From NCBI GenBank assembly GCA_002059205.1, contig MVCQ01000180.1, positions 1 through 7,071 on the forward strand: 7,071 nucleotides of DNA. Reading direction: 5' to 3'. Source of the DNA: Candidatus Latescibacteria bacterium 4484_107 (GTDB lineage Bacteria; Latescibacterota; 4484-107). Shown here in pieces: positions 1 through 4,905 of this stretch; the stretch's first letter is position 1, and every line of letters begins with the position of its first letter. Both the position numbers and the translations under genes were made by a program. The notes beneath the pieces are model-generated. The model saw only the letters and a list, made by a program, of their open reading frames with translations. It did not search any database and was not told where the DNA came from.

Positions 1-2
1 TG

Positions 3-620
3 CTCTACGAACGCACCGCCATTTCACGCAAGCCGGAAGAAACGGTTAAAAAGGAACTGGCTGAGCTGCGGGAGGAAGACCGGATGTCGCCGGATCTCGT
101 TTTCCGTGATCCATACCTGCTGGATTTTCTCAACCTGAAGGACACATACAGTGAACGCGATCTGGAAGCGACCATCCTTCGGGAGTTGGAATCTTTCTTG
201 CTCGAACTGGGCGTTGGCTTCACCTTTGTCGCCCGGCAGAAGAGGTTGATCATAGATAACGAGGACCACTACCTTGACTTGCTCTTTTTCCACCGCAAGC
301 TCAAGCGATTGGTCGTCGTAGATCTGAAGCTGGGAAAGTTCAAAGCCGCCTTCAAGGGACAGATGGAACTGTACCTGCGTTGGCTGGAGAAGCACGAGGT
401 GGAAGAGGGCGAGGAAACTCCGCTGGGGCTGATCCTCTGCGCGGAAGGCGCTCGCGAGACCGTCGAATTGTTGCAGCTTGATCGATCCGGCATTCATGTG
501 GCGGAATACCTTACCGAACTGCCGCCTAAGGAAGTGCTGGAGAAAAAATTTCACGCCGCGGTTCAGCAAGCCAAAGCCCAATTGGAGCAACAAGGAAAGG
601 AGCCGATGGGAGAAGGATAA
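3..620 (+). CDS. YhcG/DUF1016-family PD-(D/E)XK nuclease, C-terminal part (5' end outside window)
   Basis: The frame is open from the first bases of the window, so this is the last 205 residues of a longer protein; family members usually run to about 330-380 residues. An internal ATG at 84 is unlikely to be the true start because homology-like sequence (LYERTAISRKPEE) continues upstream of it. Visible nuclease-core elements, numbered from base 3, are the acidic helix LEATILRELESFLLELG (54-70), the metal Asp in YLDLLFFHRKL (about D92), the D-x-K of VVVDLKLGKF (D107, K109) and GQMELYLRWL (119-128). This arrangement is typical of the YhcG C-terminal PD-(D/E)XK domain. The tail (about 180-205) is Lys/Glu/Gln-rich and probably helical. 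The family is widespread, often near mobile or restriction-type genes, and its cellular role is not well defined. Two hairpins follow directly downstream. Confidence in the family is high; the biological function is unknown. Confidence 0.88.
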   Translation, partial: LYERTAISRKPEETVKKELAELREEDRMSPDLVFRDPYLLDFLNLKDTYSERDLEATILRELESFLLELGVGFTFVARQKRLIIDNEDHYLDLLFFHRKLKRLVVVDLKLGKFKAAFKGQMELYLRWLEKHEVEEGEETPLGLILCAEGARETVELLQLDRSGIHVAEYLTELPPKEVLEKKFHAAVQQAKAQLEQQGKEPMGEG

Positions 621-637
621 TAAAGGATTTGCTGTTG

Positions 638-661
638 CATCGGGATTTTGTAATCCCGATG
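638..661. repeat. Perfect 10-bp hairpin (REP-like)
   Basis: CATCGGGATT and AATCCCGATG form a perfect 10-bp stem around a TTGT loop, 17 nt after the nuclease stop codon. It is followed by TTCCGCCTT and has no T-tract, so it is not a standard intrinsic terminator. The stem resembles dispersed REP-type palindromes, but only one copy is in the window and its repeat status cannot be shown here. Confidence 0.6.
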
Positions 662-681
662 TTCCGCCTTGTGAAATTTGA

Positions 682-707
682 GGTTCGGGAAAACAATTTC
701 CCGAACC
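682..707. repeat. Perfect 11-bp hairpin
   Basis: GGTTCGGGAAA and TTTCCCGAACC form a perfect 11-bp stem around an ACAA loop. It lies 20 nt after the first hairpin and 39 nt before the crcB start codon. The sequence differs from the first stem although both contain a CGGGA core. It has no T-tract, so it may be a repeat element, a transcript-end stabiliser for the nuclease mRNA or part of the crcB leader. Confidence 0.6.
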
Positions 708-732
708 AACCGGAAAAACCATCCATATAAAC

Positions 733-739
733 AGAGGAG
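733..739 (+). promoter_or_regulatory. Ribosome binding site fixing the TTG start of crcB
   Basis: AGAGGAG ends 7 nt before a TTG codon at 747. An in-frame ATG at 678 lies further upstream but would add 23 polar residues that do not belong to the channel family, and its coding sequence would run through the 682-707 hairpin. The site therefore supports TTG as the start. Confidence 0.7.
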
Positions 740-746
740 TCCATCC

Positions 747-1130
747 TTGAGACTGATTGCCATAGCGGTCGGAGGCGCGATTGGGGCGCTGCTCCGGTAC
801 GCCCTGTCCAATGTAGCCTACCGGGTTCTGAATCCCGCCTTCCCATGGGGCACGGCGATGGTGAACCTCTCCGGCGCTTTCGCAATCGGATTGCTGAGTG
901 CGCTGCTGGACCGGGTGATCGTCGCGCCCTATGTCAGAACATTCCTGCTGATCGGTCTGATCGGCTCTTTCACGACCTTTTCAACCTACATGATCGAGAG
1001 CGTCAATTTACTGCAGGATCAGGAATACGGCCTTGCCGCGCTCAATATCGTGCTGAGCACCCTTTTGGGCCTGCTGCTTGTGTTCGCCGGGATGATTGCG
1101 GGCAGGGCGATCATGGGCATTCGACAGTAA
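747..1130 (+). CDS. crcB: CrcB/FluC fluoride channel
   Basis: The product is a small inner-membrane fluoride exporter that works as a dual-topology dimer and protects against cytoplasmic fluoride. With the TTG start the protein has 127 residues, the usual family length, and about four hydrophobic segments. Diagnostic motifs are GGAIGALLRY (9-18), WGTAMVNLSGAFAIG (34-48, with the pore-lining Asn in VN), and GSFTTFSTY (73-81). The last contains the Phe-box phenylalanines and the TTFST stretch that lines the central Na+ site in characterised channels. The TTG start is preceded by AGAGGAG at suitable spacing. The DUF190 gene starts 11 nt after the stop, so the two are almost certainly co-transcribed. 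I looked for a fluoride riboswitch in the leader and did not find its conserved elements; two hairpins of another kind are there instead. Confidence 0.95.
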   Translation: MRLIAIAVGGAIGALLRYALSNVAYRVLNPAFPWGTAMVNLSGAFAIGLLSALLDRVIVAPYVRTFLLIGLIGSFTTFSTYMIESVNLLQDQEYGLAALNIVLSTLLGLLLVFAGMIAGRAIMGIRQ

Positions 1131-1141
1131 AGGAGTTCACC

Positions 1142-1483
1142 ATGCGACTATTACCGGAAGAAGGTTTGCTCCTGAGGATATTCATCGGCGAAACGGACAA
1201 ATATGAAGGCAAGCCGCTTTACGAGCAGATCATCCTGAAGGCCAGAGAACTCCATCTGGCGGGTGCGACGGCCACGCGCGGAATCATGGGATTTGGGGCG
1301 GATAGCAGGATGCATACCGCAAAGATTTTGCGGCTGTCGGAAGATCTGCCCATCATCATCGAGATTGTGGATACAAAAGCCCATCTTGACAAGCTCATGC
1401 CTTTTCTCGACGAAACGGTGGAGGAAGGGCTGATTACGATGGAGAAAGTCCGAGTGGTCAAATATCGGCATAGCGACCAATAA
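1142..1483 (+). CDS. DUF190 family PII-like protein
   Basis: This is a 113-residue soluble protein whose start is supported by AAGGAG 6 nt upstream. The pattern LLLRIFIGETDKYEGKPLYEQI (about residues 9-30), then GATATRGIMGFG (41-52), DLPIIIEIVD (68-77) and LITMEKVRVVKY (97-108) is the DUF190 signature. These proteins have a ferredoxin-like PII/CutA-type fold and are frequently found next to crcB. Here the gene lies 11 nt behind crcB, which fits that partnership. A role in sensing or modulating fluoride export is an inference from neighbourhood: no enzymatic residues are evident and the ligand is not known to me. The gene seems intact. About 31 nt separate it from the oxidoreductase gene downstream, so transcription may continue into that gene. 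Confidence 0.92.
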   Translation: MRLLPEEGLLLRIFIGETDKYEGKPLYEQIILKARELHLAGATATRGIMGFGADSRMHTAKILRLSEDLPIIIEIVDTKAHLDKLMPFLDETVEEGLITMEKVRVVKYRHSDQ

Positions 1484-1514
1484 TCTTCAACCCTCAGCGA
1501 ACAGGGAGATCATG

Positions 1515-2501
1515 ATGGACAACGTAAAGGTGGGCTTTATCGGAGCGGGCGGCAATGCCAGCGGGCACATGGAGCAGGTCAACGGGATCGAGGGCGCCAA
1601 GATCGTGGCCGTCTGCGATGTGATGAAGGAGCGCGCCGACGAACGGGCCTCGGAATACGAAGCCAAGGCTTATGCGGATTATCGCGCGATGTTGGATCAG
1701 GTGGAGATGGATGCGCTTTACGTGAGCGTGCCTCCGTTTGCGCACACGGAGGCGGAACTCATCGCCGCTGAAAAAGGGGTGCATCTGTTCGTGGAAAAGC
1801 CCGTGGCGCTGACCCTCGAGAAGGCGCTGGAAATCAACAGGGCCATCGAGCAGGCCGGGGTGCTCTCCTGCGTGGGGTACCAACTCCGCTATGGCGATAC
1901 CGTCGATCGGGCAAAGCAGTTTCTGCAGGGACGCACCATCGCGATGGTGACTTGCAATCGTTGGGGAGGGCTTCCGCCGACGCCGTGGTGGAAGGTGATG
2001 GCCAAGTCCGGCGGACAATTGGTGGAGCAGACCACGCATAATGTGGATATGATGCGATGTCTCGCCGGGGAGATCGTGGAGGTTTATGCCAATTATGCCC
2101 TGCGTACCTTGACCGACGTGGAGGGATTGGACGTGCCGGACGTGGGCGCGATCTCGTTTCGATTCGAGAACGGCGCCATCGGCTCGCTGACCACAAGTTG
2201 CGCATTGACCCAGGGCGGCGGTACGGGAGACCTGAATATCCTCGTCAAAGACGCAGTGCTGAAGTGGGCAGTGGAGTCTATCAGCGCGGATCCGGGGGAA
2301 TATCCAGAACTGGAGGCGGAAGTTGCGCCTTCTCCGTCCATAGATGCGGTGTTTATCGAGGCGGTGAAAACCGGAGACGGCTCCAAGATCCGCTCCCCGT
2401 ATAGCGATGCCCTGCGCTCTTTGGATGTGACCCTGGCTGCCAATCGTTCGGCGCGCGAAGGGAAACCGGTGCAGACCTATTATGCGGCCTCGAAAGGATA
2501 G
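1515..2501 (+). CDS. Gfo/Idh/MocA family NAD(P)-dependent oxidoreductase
   Basis: The protein has an N-terminal Rossmann domain and a C-terminal alpha/beta substrate domain, as in sugar and inositol dehydrogenases. Tandem ATG codons sit at 1512 and 1515; AGGGAG at 1503-1508 is 6 nt from the second, which I prefer (328 residues, a normal length). Numbering from the first Met, VGFIGAGGNASG (7-18) is the dinucleotide loop, D36 ends the second strand, and FVEKP (93-97) carries the conserved Lys96 of the EKP motif. In the second motif, GGQLVEQTTHNVDMMRCLAG (167-186), His176 and Asp179 are kept, but the usual Asp four residues before the His is Glu172, a variant I associate with MviM-like members. 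The substrate, probably a cyclic polyol or sugar, cannot be read from sequence. The gene appears intact and is probably the last of a crcB-DUF190-oxidoreductase transcript, ending just before the 2510-2644 palindrome. Confidence 0.9.
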   Translation: MDNVKVGFIGAGGNASGHMEQVNGIEGAKIVAVCDVMKERADERASEYEAKAYADYRAMLDQVEMDALYVSVPPFAHTEAELIAAEKGVHLFVEKPVALTLEKALEINRAIEQAGVLSCVGYQLRYGDTVDRAKQFLQGRTIAMVTCNRWGGLPPTPWWKVMAKSGGQLVEQTTHNVDMMRCLAGEIVEVYANYALRTLTDVEGLDVPDVGAISFRFENGAIGSLTTSCALTQGGGTGDLNILVKDAVLKWAVESISADPGEYPELEAEVAPSPSIDAVFIEAVKTGDGSKIRSPYSDALRSLDVTLAANRSAREGKPVQTYYAASKG

Positions 2502-2509
2502 GCTATTCT

Positions 2510-2644
2510 CACCGCAAAGACGCAAAGGACGCAGAGAAGGTCAAGAATAAGATTGAGGTTAAGGTTGAGGCCACCCCACCTCATCTTTTTCAACCTGAAC
2601 CTCAACATGCCTTTTACCTGTCTTTCTTTGCGTTCTTTGCGGTG
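2510..2644. repeat. Long imperfect palindrome of the CACCGCAAAGACGC type
   Basis: The outer arms are 2510-2541, starting CACCGCAAAGACGC, and 2616-2644, ending TTCTTTGCGGTG. The reverse complement of the right arm aligns with the left arm through CACCGCAAAGA and on to AGGT, with small indels. Inner arms at 2553-2569 and about 2590-2605 (TTGAGGTTAAGGTTGAG against TCAACCTGAACCTCAA) pair with one or two mismatches around a CACCCCACCTC loop. The whole unit is about 135 bp and fills nearly the entire gap between the oxidoreductase and the flavoprotein. Its right end stops 3 nt before the flavoprotein's Shine-Dalgarno sequence. It has no ORF of its own. It resembles intergenic repeats I have seen in environmental bacterial genomes, but copy number cannot be judged from this window. 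Confidence 0.72.
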
Positions 2645-2661
2645 CAAAGGAAGTTGACTCT

Positions 2662-3414
2662 ATGAAATTTTACTCGTGCGACGTACTCATAGTCGGCGGA
2701 GGCGGAGCCGCTCTCCGCGCCGCCATTGCCGCCAAAGAGACCGCGCCGGGGCTTCGGGTGATGGTCGTGACCAAGGGAACTCTGGGAAAAAGCGGCGTGA
2801 CCGCCATCGCATGTTCGGATCGCATGGCCTTCCACGCCACCTTGCCCTATACCGAACCCGGCACGGCGGACAGTTGGAGACGCCACGCGGACGACGTGTA
2901 CCGCATCGGCGGGTGCGTATCCGACTGGGATCTGGCCGAACTCCACGGGAAGCATTCCGGAGCGGCCTTCGAATACCTGAGCCGTCTCGGCGTGCCCTTT
3001 GTCCGAAAAGAGGACGGACGCGCGGATCAGTTCATCACGGACGGATCCGAATACGCCCGCGCGTGTTACACCGGGCCGCGCACGGCCAATCACATCGAGG
3101 AAGCGTTGGTGCGCAAGGTGCGCACGATGGACATTCAGGTGATCGAGCATACGATGATCGCCGATCTCATCCTCTCCGAGGGGCACAGCCGGATGATCGG
3201 AGCCTTCGGTATCGAGCGCCGCGCAGCGAAACAGGGGGAGGAGACCTCAGTGGCGATCTCTGCAAAGACCATTGTGCTTGGCACGGGCGGCGCGGGCAAT
3301 GCCTTCAAGGTGCACGTTTTTCCGCCGGGTATGGACGGAAGCGGATACGCGATGGCGTACCGGGCCGGAGCCGAGTTGGTGAATATGGAATTGCGCAAGC
3401 TGGCCGGTGTCTAA
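2662..3414 (+). CDS. FrdA/SdhA-type FAD-binding flavoprotein, N-terminal fragment of a broken gene
   Basis: This 250-residue frame holds the first part of a fumarate reductase/succinate dehydrogenase flavoprotein-like enzyme. AGGAAG lies 8 nt before the ATG. DVLIVGGGGAALRAAIAA (7-24) is the FAD-binding GxGxxG loop. VVTKGTLGKSGVTAIA (35-50) matches the conserved segment after the second strand, but there is no His at the position used for covalent flavin attachment in SdhA/FrdA, so FAD would be non-covalent. IVLGTGGAGNAF (204-215) and DGSGYAMAYRAGAELVNME (225-243) are the later FAD-domain landmarks. After NME homology stops abruptly, the frame ends in LRKLAGV and a TAA, and the rest of the enzyme continues in another frame starting within the same few bases. 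On its own the fragment lacks part of the capping domain, the active-site pair and the second FAD motif, so it is unlikely to be functional. Confidence 0.78.
   Translation: MKFYSCDVLIVGGGGAALRAAIAAKETAPGLRVMVVTKGTLGKSGVTAIACSDRMAFHATLPYTEPGTADSWRRHADDVYRIGGCVSDWDLAELHGKHSGAAFEYLSRLGVPFVRKEDGRADQFITDGSEYARACYTGPRTANHIEEALVRKVRTMDIQVIEHTMIADLILSEGHSRMIGAFGIERRAAKQGEETSVAISAKTIVLGTGGAGNAFKVHVFPPGMDGSGYAMAYRAGAELVNMELRKLAGV
3392..3414 (+). other. Deletion/frameshift junction inside the flavoprotein gene
   Basis: Upstream of about 3390 the flavoprotein reads in the frame of ATG 2662; downstream of about 3398 it reads in the frame of base 3407, a +1 change. In the second frame the bases here read SWPVSNEEPSHVID, which looks like real family sequence extending left of the nominal GTG start. 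Full-length relatives have, from memory, roughly 50-80 residues between the ELVNME segment and this point, so both residues and frame have been lost. The simplest explanation is a deletion not divisible by three; an assembly or sequencing fault is possible. Confidence 0.65.
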
Positions 3415-4345
3415 CGAGGAGCCGTCCCACGTCATAGATGTTGCGGTGTTCAAGGAGATGCGGGCCGGGCATACGGTCTATCTTGATTACTCAAAGAATC
3501 CGGCGGGCTTCGACTTCGATGAGCTTCCCCGGGAGGCGCAGGCGCGGTATCACTCGGAGATCAAGGCGGAAATTTCTTCAGAGGAGCGCAGTCGGTCTCC
3601 GCTCCATCGGCTGCGGGAGATCAATCCGGCGTCCATCGAATGGCTCCGGGAGCACGGCGTGGATTTGGAAGCCGGAGACCGCATCGAACTGGCCCCGGCG
3701 ATCCAGCATTTCCAAGGGGGCGTGAAGATTCGGAGGCGGGCGGACACCACGATTGCGGGACTCTACGCGGCGGGTGAGGTGGCCGGTGGGCAGCACGGCG
3801 CGAACCGGCCCGGAGGAAATGCGCTGATGGATGCGCAGGTTTTTGGAGAGATCGCCGGACGCTCGGCCGCCGAGGAAGCCGGAACGCTTGGGTTGATGCC
3901 CGTCGGCGCCGACCGGATTGCGCGGTGGAAGGACCGCCTCAACGCCCTTGCGGATCGGACGCACGGCTTGCCGGCTTCGCAGGTTCGGACCCGGATCCAG
4001 ACGATTCTCTCCGGATGTGCCAGCGTCGTGCGCACGGAAAAAGGTTTGACAGAGGGCCTGAGTGCGCTCGCCGATCTGAAAGCCGGGGGCATCCACGCGG
4101 ACGAGAAGGGATGGGCCTTTGCGCTGGAGACGATAAATATGTACGATGTGGCGGAGATGGTTATGCGGGCGGCATGTATGCGGGACGAATCGCGGGGGCC
4201 GCACCTGTATTTTGCGCATGCGGACGATGATCATCCGGTTCCCCGGAACGACGAAAGGTGGCAGCGAACCATCGTCCTTCGCAAAGGGCGGGACGGGATG
4301 ATCCCGGAGGCGAGAACACCCGTGCGGCCGGAGGAGGGGATGTGA
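3407..4345 (+). CDS. FrdA/SdhA-type FAD-binding flavoprotein, C-terminal fragment of the same broken gene
   Basis: This frame has 312 residues if begun at GTG 3407, which overlaps the first fragment by 8 nt; there is no clear ribosome binding site for it. PAIQHFQGGVKI (97-108) matches the segment holding the active-site His of FrdA (His355 in E. coli), and AGLYAAGEVAGG (117-128) with HGANRPGGNAL (130-140) is the second FAD motif, whose Arg134 corresponds to FrdA Arg390. LSGCASVVRTEKGL (201-214) and ESRGPHLYFAHADDDHPVPRNDERW (261-285) are the helical domain and the C-terminal ESRG-x-H signature. The protein therefore supplies the other half of the enzyme. Neither fragment has the stretch that, in FrdA, bears His232, Thr244 and Glu245. 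The intact ancestor was probably a soluble FAD-dependent reductase or dehydrogenase of unknown substrate. A palindrome follows 14 nt after the stop. Confidence 0.75.
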   Translation: MSNEEPSHVIDVAVFKEMRAGHTVYLDYSKNPAGFDFDELPREAQARYHSEIKAEISSEERSRSPLHRLREINPASIEWLREHGVDLEAGDRIELAPAIQHFQGGVKIRRRADTTIAGLYAAGEVAGGQHGANRPGGNALMDAQVFGEIAGRSAAEEAGTLGLMPVGADRIARWKDRLNALADRTHGLPASQVRTRIQTILSGCASVVRTEKGLTEGLSALADLKAGGIHADEKGWAFALETINMYDVAEMVMRAACMRDESRGPHLYFAHADDDHPVPRNDERWQRTIVLRKGRDGMIPEARTPVRPEEGM

Positions 4346-4358
4346 TTACGGACATTTT

Positions 4359-4410
4359 TACCACGGAAATGCACGGAAGTACACAGACTATTCCGTGTAC
4401 TTCCGTGGTA
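4359..4410. repeat. CCACGGAA-type palindrome
   Basis: Arms TACCACGGAAATGCACGGAA (4359-4378) and TTCCGTGTACTTCCGTGGTA (4391-4410) pair over 20 bp with two mismatches around a 12-nt loop. Each arm is itself built from two CACGGAA-like units. It starts 14 nt after the flavoprotein stop and has no T-tract, so I call it a repeat rather than a terminator, though it could impede 3'-exonucleases. Its sequence is unrelated to the palindrome at 2510-2644. Confidence 0.72.
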
Positions 4411-4445
4411 GGGGGTACTCCCAAAGTTAAGGGGATCCGTTGGCG

Positions 4446-4568
4446 TCAGAAGACCCCATGAATCAAACAATAAGCGATCAGCCCCAGGATTCCCAGCATC
4501 AGAAAAGGGATGAGCGCATCGAAAAGCCCGGTTAGACTTCTGGAAACGACGGTCAGTAATTTCGGCAT
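4446..4568 (-). CDS. Possible 40-residue single-span membrane protein
   Basis: On the minus strand an ATG (complement of 4566-4568) opens a 40-codon frame ending in TGA at 4446. GGAGG lies 8 nt before the ATG, the best ribosome binding site in this gap. The product starts MPKLLTVVSRSLTGLF and has one hydrophobic segment, ALIPFLMLGILGLIAYCLI (about 18-36), suited to a membrane span. The same frame stays open upstream to 4658 and reads plausibly (ILAHALVKRLEGVA), so it could instead be the C-terminal remnant of a larger membrane protein whose 5' part is gone. I do not recognise the family. It is convergent with the flavoprotein and divergent from the kinase fusion gene, and is too short for most automatic gene callers. 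Confidence 0.4.
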   Translation of the reverse strand: MPKLLTVVSRSLTGLFDALIPFLMLGILGLIAYCLIHGVF

Positions 4569-4607
4569 CGCAACGCCCTCCAGCCTTTTTACCAGAGCGT
4601 GCGCCAA

Positions 4608-4646
4608 GATCGCGGAGAAAAACAATGGATGGAGTTCTCTGCGATC
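4608..4646. repeat. 11-bp inverted repeat
   Basis: GATCGCGGAGA (4608-4618) and TCTCTGCGATC (4636-4646) pair over 11 bp with one G-T pair around a 17-nt loop. It lies upstream of the minus-strand small ORF and could act as a leader structure for it, or be part of a repeat. The rest of the gap up to 4893 shows no gene, terminator or convincing promoter that I can support. Confidence 0.4.
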
Positions 4647-4905
4647 CCGGCGGCGAACTCAGTCATTTTCCCGAAGATACGCAGAAAAACATTCCCAAAC
4701 GTTGACGGAGGTCACATTTTGGGGTGAGGGAGCGCACAATAGTTTATTTTTTTAGGTCATGGCAGTGAATTCTGGTTGATACTTGCAACTGTTGGGGAGA
4801 GACAGAAAGTGAGAAAAACCTCGGGTATTCAAAGATTTTTGCTCGCATTCTCTTCTGCACTTCAAAAAATCATAGCCGGAACGTATTGAGATTAGGGAGG
4901 ATTCT

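Noticed and set aside
24..722. Long minus-strand open frame opposite the YhcG-type nuclease
   Set aside because: It is the antisense shadow of a well-recognised gene and its translation shows no family-like motifs.
726..731. TATAAA as a -10 element for crcB
   Set aside because: There is no acceptable -35 hexamer 16-18 nt upstream, and the position would put the transcript start at the ribosome binding site.
621..746. Fluoride riboswitch upstream of crcB
   Set aside because: The conserved GGCGATGG-like 5' element and the CTGATG-containing 3' element of the crcB RNA motif are not present; the two hairpins there have a different sequence and layout.
678..746. N-terminal extension of CrcB from the ATG at 678
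   Set aside because: It adds 23 polar residues not typical of the family and lacks a suitable ribosome binding site, while the TTG at 747 has AGAGGAG at good spacing and gives the usual length.
1494..2525. 343-codon minus-strand open frame opposite the oxidoreductase
   Set aside because: The + strand frame has complete Gfo/Idh/MocA motifs; the antisense translation is Arg/His-rich with no recognisable domain, as expected for a shadow frame in G+C-rich sequence.
4510..4755. 81-codon plus-strand open frame in the 4346-4905 gap
   Set aside because: It has no properly spaced ribosome binding site (GGG abuts the ATG), low-complexity Ser/Arg-rich translation with no recognisable motif, and it overlaps the better-supported minus-strand small ORF.
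4772..4788. Sigma-54-type promoter before the kinase fusion gene
   Set aside because: CTGG and TTGC are present, but the GG-to-GC spacing is 9 nt rather than the strict 10, and the intervening bases do not match the consensus.
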